From NCBI GenBank assembly GCA_026874595.1, contig CM049306.1:23049019-23113018 (forward strand): a stretch of DNA of 64,000 bases, in the 5' to 3' direction. Both the position numbers and the translations under genes were made by a program. The notes beneath the pieces are model-generated. The model did not search any database. It was not told the DNA's origin and was given only the letters and a program-made list of their open reading frames with translations. The first letter of the stretch is position 1; the number at the start of each line of letters is the position of its first letter. This document shows positions 13,139-24,300 of the stretch, one piece after another. The DNA is from Sipunculus nudus. Lineage: Eukaryota; Annelida; Sipuncula; Golfingiida; Sipunculidae.

Positions 13139-15255
13139 AGGCTAATGCAAACCTGTGCAAAGTTTGGGAGTATGAATGGAGGTTTATTTTTAAAATTCAA
13201 TATTGATCCTCTTAAGTCCTGCATATCTACCTTAGTCATTATGATTTCAGCAAAATGGACGTTTCGGACCTGCAAGTTTCAGACTAGGACATTTTAAAAC
13301 TAGAATATGGGTAGTAGACAAGCGACTATGTGTATCCGCAGAAATCAGAGTGGGACGGGTGAAGTGAGGCATGGATTAAGTGGCAGGGGGAATAGAGTGA
13401 GGTGTGTTGCATATTAGCATGGATGTCTGCAGTGTAAACGTAAATGTAGGTGGTGCCACCTGTCATAAAATCGAGAAAATTGTCCAGGATGTATAAATCT
13501 GCAAAATTTTAGGTGGATAAGTCAAACCACTGCTGAGATATGAGTGATTTTTTCCGAAGGCAGATGAACAGATGGACGCTGTGCATAAGTGGTTGCAGGT
13601 TGCGCCACCAGTTTTGCCTACGATGAGTGCTATGTGAGATCTATACACAAGCAAAATTTTGGCCCAATCGGTCAAATGGTTCCCGAGATATCAGCTTGGA
13701 TGTCTGCAGAGTAAACGTGAATGTAGGTGGCGCCACCTGTCATAAAATCGAGAAAGCTGTCCAGGATGTATAAACCTGCAAAATTTCAGGTGGATAAGTC
13801 AAACTACTTCTGAGATATGAGTGATTTTATCTCAAGGCAGATGAACAGATGGACGCAGTGCATAAATGGTTGCAAGTGGCGCAATAAGTTTTGCCTATGA
13901 TGAAGAGCTAAGTGAGATCTATACAAATGCAAAATTTTGGCCCAATCGGTCAAACGGTTCCCGAGATATGAGCTTGGATGTCTGCAGAGTAAACCTGAAT
14001 GTAGGTGGCGCAACCTGTCATAATATCTAGAAAGCTGTCCAGGATGTAGAAACCTGCAAAATTCCAGGTTGAAAAGTCAAACCACTGCTGAGATATAATT
14101 GATATTATCCCAAGGCAGATGAACAGATGGACGCTGTGAAAAAATGATTGCAGGTGGCGCCACCATTTTAGTGTATGTTATAAAGCTATCAAAGGGCTAC
14201 ATTTGTGCAAAATTTTTAGCCTGATCGATCAAACGGTTCCCGAGATATGTGGGTTAATGTGTGAAAACAGATGCACAAATGGACGCTGGGCAGTGAGGAA
14301 AGGTCAGAGGTCAACCAAAAATGAGGGTGCAGCAGTACACATGTGACCTCATGATAAACCCCATTTGCTTAAAATGCAAACCAAGTTTTTTCAAACAGTT
14401 GAAATATATAGTTCCAATAATCTGGGAATTCTGCATCTAGACATTGTGTCGAGACTTCTAGACGCTGTGTCTAGACACATTATCTAGACACCTGCCAGAG
14501 CCAGGTCAGTGGCCATGGTGATGTCTGGACCCCACCTGTTTGTACTGAGTGACCTCTTGACTTGGCTACTGAAACTCAACATGTTGTCAAATCTGTTTTC
14601 AAACACAGAAAGCCTTTTTGAATTGGCTACAATGCTTTTTTAAAGCTGTATTTACCCAATCTATTCTTATAAAACTGGCAGAACCTTACCAAAGAATAAT
14701 TCTTGTAAAGTTTAAACCAATCAGCTTAACAGTTTCATCATAAATCAGTGTATAAGCTAGAAGAATTAAATTACATTTTCGCTTGTAAAAAACACATCAA
14801 TGTAGATGGGGACACCAATACCTCAATTTCAGATATCCAATGTGACAAACATTGGTATAAAATTTGGTGATTATAGCTCTAGCCGTTTCTGAGATTTTAA
14901 TTTTAGTGTGCTTTTTTGGACAGATGACTAGGTTCAACCTCCTGTAACTCGGCCAAAAATCTCCAGACTGGAACCATTCGAACAAACTTGAGAGTGATTG
15001 TTCCAGGAATCATTTCTGTGAAATATTGGACAATTTGGCTGGACAGTTTCGGAGAAGAAGATTTTTAAAGCTTTTTTAGCTTTTTCCCTATAAAATCTAA
15101 GAAAATGCAGTTAGAAAAAAATTAACAAAATCAGATGACTGATTATTTGCAAAAAATTTGATGACGCTAGCTTCTGCTGTTTTTGAGATAGCTATGGTTA
15201 ACGTACAGACGCCACACGACGTTGCACCATCCCGTAAGGTCACAGGTTCGCTCAG
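13139..15255. repeat. GGTGGCGCCACC dispersed repeat, copy 2
   Basis: Second copy of the repeat at 65-1880, with high similarity over its whole length. It differs by an insertion of about 70 bp at 13331-13400 and by one additional 278-bp internal unit. The palindromes, some degenerate, start at 13449, 13598, 13726, 13875, 14004 and 14153, so spacing alternates 149 and 128-129. The same TCTAGA cluster follows at about 14435-14490 and the same cacaggttcgct tail near 15240. Confidence 0.8.
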
Positions 15256-15690
15256 AAAGGGTACTGCAAACCAGTATCCTCTCATATGGGAGCATAATTA
15301 AACTGGATGCATTTAACAGTGTGAAATCAGTAGGGCAGTTTTGTGGCCTTGATCTTTGATCCCATGACCTCAAAATCAATAGGGTTCTCCCTCTCTGGGT
15401 AGGTAAGACATGTGTGAAAGATTAAAGCTTTGGGGTGATACCTTGGCGTAAAATGCCTCCACACTCTTTTTCAAGAAATGGGTCCTGCAGCCTTGACTTT
15501 TGAACCAGTGACCTCAAACTGGTCGGATTCTTCATCTGTAGGTGGGTGAGCTTTAAGTGAAAGATGAAAAGTTTTTGTCAAATAGCTTAGCTTAAAATGC
15601 ATCCAAAAACAGACAGACAGAAGGGCAGATAGAAGGACGCCAAACAGAGACATTTCTATATCCCCTTTTGCAAATTTCCGGGATAATAAT
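15256..15690. repeat. Probable interspersed repeat with two diverged modules
   Basis: Two related modules at about 15320-15460 and 15470-15600 each contain a tgacctcaaa phrase and a similar order of words (a statement of about 140-150 bp repeated with heavy divergence). It ends in a cagacagacagaagg-like run. It looks like the body of another mobile repeat adjoining copy 2; ends were not resolved. Confidence 0.4.
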
Positions 15691-16724
15691 CTGGGTATAT
15701 GATCCTGCTGGTACAGGGATATATTGGCTGCTATTGATATCAGCCACGAGCCTCAAACCAACCATGTCGACTACCAGCTCCCAGAGGCAGGCAATATCAT
15801 CAGCCAGCTCAAGTGAACCACAGACTGACCACTGATGCTATCTAGTCAACCATATCAGTTGGACATGAATCGGAGAGCACCATTTTGGCCACTATCAAAT
15901 GCGGCCAATATGTCCCTAAACAATCCTGCTTATAACAACACATAATTATCAATACCTAAAAAAACAAACTTAGAATCAGCTGTCACCATGTGACTACAGA
16001 AACTGTAGGAAACAAGGGACCCATGGGTCACATCGCTCAGCTGAATTTTGGAAAATATTATTAACTGCAAAACATTTTGATTTTTTTTGGTTTTTCATGT
16101 ATATTATCATTAGAAAAGCTATGAGAAAATGGCCCTGCTAAAATGAAACTCTGTAAATTATAGAATAATGGACATGAGCTAAACCATTTAGTGATGCACC
16201 AAGGGAACAAATAGGCCTACATTAAGTGTTATATAAATGTAACATTTCATAAACAAATAATGTGTGAAGGAAATTAAGTTTTCAAAAGTTAAATATAGGG
16301 CCATATGAGTTAAAAATTAATCCAACAAAGTTTGACCAATATTCCTAATTTTAATACTAAGTCAACAGTGTTATTTACACCTAGGCCCTGCCAACTTTAA
16401 GAGATATGAATGAAATGCTACAAAGTATTTATATCTTCTTAAATCTTGTCAGTTAGCACTTACATTAGATCCTAATATTTTATCACATTTGAATATTAGG
16501 ATTAAATTCCTGAATTTTTTTTTCTTTAAAACAATCAAAATTGTCCCAGTCTCATCAAAAAGAATTTATTTAACATAAAAATTATAAGATTCATCTTGTT
16601 TATTAGTCCTGTGTATTGAAGGGGTGGGTGGGGGGAGGGGTCTCCATTGTTACTGCTCGTTGCTGAAAAAAATGTTAATTTTAAGATTCATCTAGTTCAT
16701 AGTACAGGCCTGTCAACAGAATGA
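15691..16724. other. No recognised gene
   Basis: Intronic sequence of the inferred SFXN2 intron 1. Near 16017 there is a short phrase (gggacccatgggtcacatcg) of a type that recurs in mollusc repeats. Around 16618-16640 lies a G-rich stretch (gggtgggtggggggagggg), a possible G-quadruplex former. Otherwise AT-rich. Confidence 0.4.
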
Positions 16725-17813
16725 GAGTGAAGTGTGTTGCTTATTAGCATGTATGTCTGCAGCTGAAATGTGTATGTAGGTTGCGCCACCTACCACAAAA
16801 CCCAGAAAGCCATCCTTGTTGTATACATATGCATAATTTTAGGCATATAAGTCAAACCACTGCCGGGATATGAGTGATTTTATCCCACAGCAGACGAACA
16901 GACGGAAACTATGCAAAAATTGTTGCAGGTGGCTCCACCAGTTTTGCATATGATAAAGAGCTATGTGAGATCTATACACATGCAAAATTTCAGGAGGATA
17001 CATCAAACCAGTCCTGAGATATAAGCCTGGATGTCTGCAGCGTAAACATAAATGTAAGTGGCGCCACCTGCCACAAAATCTAGAAAGCTTTTCAAGATGT
17101 ATAAACATGCAAAATTTTAGGCAGATAAGTCAATCCATTGCCGAGATAAGGGTGATTTTATCCCACAGCAGACAAACAGATGGACGCTGTGCAAAAATGG
17201 TTGCAGGTGGAGCTAACAGTTTCATGTTATAAAGAGCTATGTGAGATCTATACACATGCAAATTTTCAGAATGATAGGTCAAACCAGTCCTGAGTTCTAA
17301 GCATAGGATGTCTGCAGCCTGAACGTGAATGTAGGTGGTGCCACCTGTCATAAAATCAAGAAAGCTATCCAGGATGTATACACATGCAAAATTTCAGGTG
17401 GATAAGTCCAACCACTGCAGAGATATGAGTGATTTTATCCCACGGCAGATGAACAGATGGATGCTGTGCAAAATGGTTGCAGACGGTGTCACCATTTTTA
17501 GTGAACGTTATAAAGCTATCCAAGGCCGGGCTACATATGTGCAAAGGTTTTAGCCTGATTGGTCAAACTGTTCCGAAGATATGTAGAAAAATGTGTAAAA
17601 ACAGACGCACAGATGGATGCACTGGAGAGAGGATAGGTCAGAGGTAAACACAAAATATTTTAGCACCAGTTCACATGTAAACAGTGTAAAGTTTCGGAAA
17701 AATCAGTCCAGTGGTCTCAAGAGTTCTATTCCAAAAATGAACGCTGTTGTGGTGGCTGTGGCAGTGGCGGAACCTAGTCCAAAACAGTATCCGCAAAACT
17801 TTGTTTTGGCGGA
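16725..17813 (-). mobile_element. Helitron-like element, palindrome-array type (copy C)
   Basis: On the minus strand the head at 17813 starts with TC after A inside a hairpin (GTATCCGCCAAAAC / GTTTTGCGGATAC), followed by a CCR-rich stretch. It is then filled with the 278-bp palindrome units. The palindrome positions, many degenerate, are 16779, 16928, 17057, 17206, 17334 and about 17482. The left boundary is approximate, set where similarity to the units of copies 1 and 2 begins; I found no CTAG hairpin tail on this copy. It shares the head design of copies A and B with a different body. Confidence 0.55.
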
Positions 17814-18188
17814 TACAATTATCTACATAAGTACATTAATATCACTTGTAGTATGAGCATTGGAATACTATTTTATATAAATTTAATTATATTAACAATT
17901 CCACGGGAGTAACAGCATCTGAGATAAAACAGATCTGTATTGACTAAACACAATACTCCATAGACTCTGTCATGTTAGTGTCCACTGTCACCACTGATAC
18001 TGTATGCAGACACTGTATGCTAAAGTAAGAAATGTTTTGACACCTGTCATGTGCTACACTTAACACTAACAGGTTAGGTGGTATTCATGGGAGACTTATG
18101 AAAACAATATTCTGAAATGAACACAAAGAAATTTAAATAAATTATGAATCCCACAGAGGCAAACAATCAAGGGTCCTTAGTTCCTTAC

Positions 18189-18290
18189 CAGCAACTTCAA
18201 TTTACTTGAGTCAAAACCAAGCGCGCTTGTTTACCCACAAGAACGTGGCCTGGTTTTAATGGAGTTGTAAACGGCCCATCGTCCTTGGCC
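18189..18290 (-). other. Candidate non-coding exon 1 of SFXN2
   Basis: On the minus strand the sequence ending GTTGCTG at 18189 is followed directly by GTAAGG, a strong 5' splice site. It faces the acceptor at 7766 in front of the SFXN2 start exon. The right-hand limit (transcription start) is not visible and 18290 is arbitrary. If correct, SFXN2 and ARL3 transcription starts lie within about 200 bp of each other in divergent orientation. Confidence 0.5.
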
Positions 18291-18388
18291 TTCATGATGT
18301 AGGCGGCTCACGCAGGCGCATTCGGTTGTTTCCGGCTGCCATTTACGTGACGTCACGACATAGTTACCCGAAGCCAAAGCTGAACAAC
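18190..18388. promoter_or_regulatory. Divergent SFXN2/ARL3 promoter
   Basis: Locally GC- and CpG-richer than its surroundings and without a TATA box near the ARL3 start. It carries a perfect palindromic cAMP-response element TGACGTCA at 18348-18355, 34 bp before the ARL3 ATG, and a YY1-like GCCATTT at 18338-18344. The features fit a CpG-type bidirectional housekeeping promoter. Motif function is inferred. Confidence 0.6.
18348..18355. promoter_or_regulatory. Consensus CRE
   Basis: Perfect TGACGTCA, the CREB/ATF binding palindrome, placed 34 bp upstream of the ARL3 start codon within the divergent promoter. Being palindromic it could serve both directions. Confidence 0.6.
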
Positions 18389-21300
18389 ATGGTATGTTCA
18401 AGAGATTTTAAAGAAGATCTGGTTCCCCAAATTGTGGTTTACACATACATAAATTTCTGTCACGGTTCTCGATAGATAAGGAGCTTTGTTTAATTTCCCT
18501 CAATGGCGAAGAACTCCTATAATCGATAAATGTAGGGTGACACAATGGTCATTTGACACTGATTTTGACACTTGTCAGGCGTCACTGGAGACTGACTACA
18601 GAGTACAGTGTAAATCTCAGTCGCTGAGTCAATCATTGATATCATGGATAATGTTGTATTGAAACTAACAGAACACAATATTCCTGTTGGACCCATAGCC
18701 CACTAAAAGTATCTATGATAAATGGTTCATTGTTTTTTAATCATATATTAATATAAACTTTTTTTACCTGTGCACGTAGTATTACTATTTACTTGATGAA
18801 AATATTTTATAATGTAAGAATTATGTTATTTTATTATTTACACTCTGTCCCAGACCCACAGGCTGTGTTTGCATTTTCATGATCATCAATGAATTAATAG
18901 TCATTAGTTTTAGGATTTTTTTTTTAATATCTTTCAGCCTTAATTGTATGAGCAGACATTCAAAAAACTTGTCCAAGTATTAACACTGTGACTCTGTTTC
19001 ATTGTTTACATGAAATTTGATAAATTAATCATGAATTCCAACATGACTTTCCACGCCTGTTATTCTCAGAGCTGTTTATAAGACATTATTGACGTCTTTG
19101 TACATGTCTGTTTTAACTACAAGCACAACTGCATATAGTCAACAGGAATTAGTGATGGACAAGTGATCAACTGTTATTATGATCAGTAAGGCCAAAAAAA
19201 AGTATGGTTCTCAGGCACTTTTTTTCAGAAATTGTGGGAACAGGGGATATTTGAATTTTTTACCTCTTTTTTTTATGTTTTGATAAAAATGTCATATGAT
19301 CAAGGAGAAAGCATGAAAATAACAGAATATTTTTGCTAAAAAGGTAAAAGCTTTTACATATCAAAGGAAATCTTATCAAGATTATATTATATTATCCTCT
19401 TGAAAGATGAATCAAAATAAAATTTTTTTATGCGGGGGGCTAAAATTGACGCAGACAGTGCCTGAGAACCATACCTTTTATTTTTTTATGGCCTAAATTG
19501 ATACAAACAAGCCTGATCGTTAAAGTTGCCTTATCATAATCTTCAGTTTGAATGTCTCCAATTTGCAAATAGGCTGTTATAAATATATTTAAAATTTGAA
19601 ATAAATTGTATCTTATATAACCCCAAATATGTTTTTCTGTTTCAGGGTCTCTTGTCATTATTGCGAAAATTAAAACCTCAGCAGGAAAAGGAGTTGAGGA
19701 TTCTCCTGCTCGGGCTTGACAATGCTGGCAAGACAACTATATTAAAAAAATTGGCTTCAGAAGATATCGCTCATATAACCCCAACACAGGTACTCCCACT
19801 CAAATTTAGATGTTTGTGTCAGGGTAGAAAATGAATATATGCATATATGTATTTTTTTTTGCTGCATGTTCTGATAACTGTGATCTCTTTGTCACTGCCT
19901 GTTTACTGTAACTTGCATAACTTTAGGCCACATGCCAAAAAAAAATCCACTCCTTTTATTTATAGGTGAGAAACTGAGATAGCTTTAGAGAATTAGCACT
20001 AAGTTCCAAGAAATGTAGCTAACAGGTACTTTGTCTCACTCCAGTCAGAGAAGGTATCATGAAAAATGTCGCTAATTAGGAAAAAATAAAGTGCTCTCAT
20101 TTTGGTTTTTGGATCTCAAAATCCTTACCGGAATTCATATCTTTGGTGTTGCCTAATGTGGAAATTATCTGAGAATCCTTAGAATAATTAATTTCTATGG
20201 TGTTGCCTAATGTAGAAATTCTGTCAGAATTAAGTAAGATATTTTAGATGATACCGTTCATAGTCTGATAAACAAGAATGCCAAAGAGCATTATCATTTT
20301 GATTATATTACATTAATTATTTTGTATGTGATCATGTAAAAGAGATTGTCATTTAAATATGTATAAACTACAATCACTTAATAATTTTCATAGCCTAGTT
20401 ATGAAATATTTACTATTTACCCATGACACATTCAGTCTTTATATCAGTCTCTCATATATATACACACACACACAACCAATAAACTGGCACTGTCAATATT
20501 ATCAGTAATTCCCAAGAGCTGGTGCCACCAAAGCTTATCAGAATTCATCCTGTATAAGTTATTCACTATATATATGTAAGGTTTCTTCACTTCAAAAAGT
20601 TATACAGAGGTACAGTGAGGAGGTAAGCGATTAACCAGCTTAAATTTCAGGGTTGGGCAAAACCCGGGTTTTAAGCATAAAACCCAGCCCAGTGGGTTTT
20701 ACTGGGTAAACCCGGGAAAACCCGGGTTTTATGGGTTTTATTGGCAATATAGTCTCAAATGGCAACTGACTAACTCAAAATTTCTTGTACCAGCTTGGGA
20801 AATACTGTGAGCAGTATGCTCATTTGCTTTAAAGTATATATAACTATATAAATATATATAATATATAACTGATATTGGTGACATATAGCAGTTATAATGA
20901 TTATTTTTTAAAAATCAGGTGTCTTTAAGATGGAGTATAAACCTACCGTACTTTGTAACTCCCATTATTGTATCCCCAGACAAAGTCGGGGGATACTATG
21001 TTTTCATACCGGTCCCGCCGCCGCCGCCGCCGCCGCATATAAATCTTGTTGGCCCGATAACCCAAAAAATATATCACGGAACTTTACCAAACTTGGTATA
21101 TGTATAGATATGGGTGAGAGGACGACGCCTATTTATAATGAGGTCATGACCTTTACTAGGAGAGTGTCCTTGACCTTGAATAGGTCCAATTTTGGGGAAA
21201 ATCACACAAATTCTTTAATATCTCAAGAAATCTTGCATAGGTTTATCCTAAAATCATGTTGATGGAAGATCATGGATAGGATTGTCATGTTCCAGAAACT

Positions 21301-24300
21301 GGTGGCGCCACCTATTATTCTTTACTTGTTTTCATGCCGTTTAATACTCCCAAAATTGCCACCTTACAGTACTGTGAGCATTATAAGTCAAAAACTAATG
21401 GACAGATTTCTTTTATATTATGCATATACATAGGTATGGGTTATGGGATGATGGTTATTTAAATTGGGGTCATGACCTTTCCTATGTTAGTGGCCTTGAC
21501 CTTGAATATTGCCATATATGGTGAAAATCACACTCCTCTTATGATATCTCCAGTGTTGATAGCCATATAGATTTCAAACATGACTTATGTATGGCCCACC
21601 ACTAAAGTAAGAACCCTATAGGTTCGAGGGTCATGAGGTCAAAGGTCAAGGTCACTGGACTGGCATTTTAAAATATACTGTGGATGCATTTTAAGCCAAA
21701 CTTTCATCCCAGGTCTTCCATCTTGAATATATAGCTCACTTGCCAATATTGGATGATCCATAGAAATTTTGGGGTCACAAGGTCAAAGGTCAAGGCCACA
21801 GGAGCTATCTGTCCAAAAATTAGTTTCTGGATGATAATTCCTTCTTTTATTGATGTATGGATTTCAAACTTGACTTGTATTTGACCCATTGGAAAAGCAA
21901 GACCTTAATTGATTTTGGGGTCATGAGGTCAAAGGTCAAGGTCACAGGAAACCTCTTTAAAAAGGTTGTGGATGCAATTTCAGCCAAAAAATTCATCCGA
22001 GATCTTTCATCTTGCACATATAGTTCACCTGCCAAGAGTAGAAGACCCCTATCAATTGTGAGGTCACAAGGTCAAAGGTGAAGGTCACAGGAGCCATCTG
22101 TCCAAAAATTAGTTTCTGGATGATAATTCCTGCTTTTATTGATGTATGGATTTCAAACTTGACTTGTATTTGACCCATTGGAAAAGCAAGACCTGAATTG
22201 ATTTTGGGGTCATGAGGTCAAAGGTCAAGGTCACAGGACAAATTTAAAAAACAATCAAGGTCACAGGACCAACATCTTCAACAAGATTGTGGATTGTTAG
22301 ATGGAAGAAACAATAAATATGCCAAGTGTCAGTATATGCTGCCAAAATTGGGGGTCTGTTCTTAAAGGGGGGGGGGGGGCCTACTATGTCTGGGGATACT
22401 CTGGCACCTGCGGTGCCAAGAAATGTCTAGTTTCAATCATATTTCTATCTGAATCTATCATTTGTATTATTTAATGATTTTGAAATATTTCCTTTGTATC
22501 AATGAACGATTGAAAGTGGATGGATTACGTATTGGGTGTGTACAAAAACTGGTTAACTGGTTGGCCCAAGATGGTTACTGGCTGCCAAGTGTCAACTGAT
22601 TGGCAGTACATGTATAGGATACCACACAGGTCCACAGTAACACCTCAGTGCTAGTGTCATATGCATCCAATCTTCTCTGTATGCCAGCCAGTTCTGCTGC
22701 TGTAGAACGTGTATTCTCTAACTTTGGCTACATACAAAACAAGATTAGCAATAGACTTGTGACCTGCTATCATGCCTTTTGTGGACATTCTGAACTGGAC
22801 TGGTAGCAGTTTGTATAAAACAGTTTGAACATGATGCATGATGTATCATAATAGCATTGGTGAATGACAATTTCTTGCTTGCGTAGTTCTTTATTAATAT
22901 CTGTGATGTTGCTTATCTATTGGTATTAAACTTATTTCATGGACAATCACTGTAGTTTTATCCTTTTTATTTGATTATATGCATTTTATGCAGCAATTCT
23001 GAGATTGAAAAGAATGCTTCTAGAAAAGCCCATATCATATTGCCCATTAATAAAACCCACGTGGGTTTTAAGGCTTATTGCCCGCCCGGGTAATAAGGGG
23101 TATTACCTGCCCGGGTTTAACCGCCTGGGTATTACCCGCCCAACCCTGTTAAATTTGCAACAATTTAAATTTCCTTAGTATCATTTTTTGAGGGAAGGCA
23201 ATCTCTTTTGATAAAAAATTGGTGAGGCGAATTAAATTCCACAATTTTTTTTGTATTGTGTTTGTATTTATATACATAACGTGTAATTGACCCTAGCCAT
23301 GTATGTTTGCATGTGTGTTTATGTGTATATATAAAAAAGACCAGGTATACCAATGATATATGTTTCATTCATGTATAATTTACAATGTAAATTGTGTGCT
23401 CTTTTGTCAGGGATTCAATATCAAGAGTGTTCAGACATCAGGCTTCAAGCTCAATGTATGGGATATAGGAGGACAGAGAAAAATTAGGCCATATTGGAGA
23501 AATTATTTTGAAAATACAGATGTGTTAGTGAGTATAACATTTCATCTGATTTTCATGTGAATTTTATCAAATTATTCTACTAATAGATATTTTGTCTAAA
23601 ATTCTCATTTATTAAATCAATTGATTCTTCTATAATTTCATAATATTATGAGGGAGTTGGTGTTAATATTATGGTTGCATCTCAGATGATGTCTTGTTAA
23701 ATTCTGAAAAATGTTTTGCTTTGAAATTTAAATCTATGAAAATTATTAGTGAAAACTATTATAATTTTTGTTCATTATCATTTTATTCCAGATATATGTC
23801 ATAGATAGCGCAGATCAAAAAAGATTTGAAGAAACAGGAGAAGTAAGTGGTTGGTTTTAGTGAATATATATCTAGATAATTTATCAGTGATAAGTAGAAT
23901 TCTTTTGTAATGTATTTTAAACAGTTCATGTATTCATAGAATTCATAAAATACATTTATGAATTTTCTTAGGAGTTGTTTGACATATTGGCCTGAAATTT
24001 TGGATATCAGTGGATCTTTGATAGCTTTATCTCTTGTGCAGTGCTAGTGATGCCACCTACAACAGTTTCGGGAAACTAAGAAAATTGCAGATATCTCCTT
24101 CATGTTGTTCTGTGCATGTTATTGTGGTGTATTGTTTAAAACAACTGCAGATGAAAAAGAAAGAAAATTAGTTACAGCTGAAGAATTTATCACTTCTTGT
24201 TGTTTGATGGGATTTAATTAGTGAAAAAAAAACCAGTAGAAAATGATGTATAGTTGTGCAAGTTATAATCTGACTCCAGTTATTCTTTTTAATTATAATA

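Larger units (their letters stand above)
20648..23148 (+). mobile_element. Non-autonomous hAT transposon in ARL3 intron 2
   Basis: 2501-bp element starting CAGGGTTGGGC and ending GCCCAACCCTG, bounded by a perfect 8-bp target duplication TTAAATTT (20640-20647 and 23149-23156). These are the hallmarks of the hAT superfamily. Both ends are rich in CCCGGG and GGGTTTTA/TAAAACCC words, forming degenerate subterminal inverted repeats. Near the right side is a remnant of the transposase C-terminus. About 1.46 kb of its length is a Helitron-like element inserted later at 20973-22430. Confidence 0.88.

Noticed and set aside
13463-17351. Minus-strand frames sharing a YRSHIAL-like peptide
   Set aside because: Shared because they lie in the same 278-bp repeat units; frames are interrupted in other copies.
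21704-22178. Similar overlapping short frames on both strands with shared FDL-containing peptides
   Set aside because: They follow the ~145-bp modules of the Helitron-like element, change frame between modules and have no start context.
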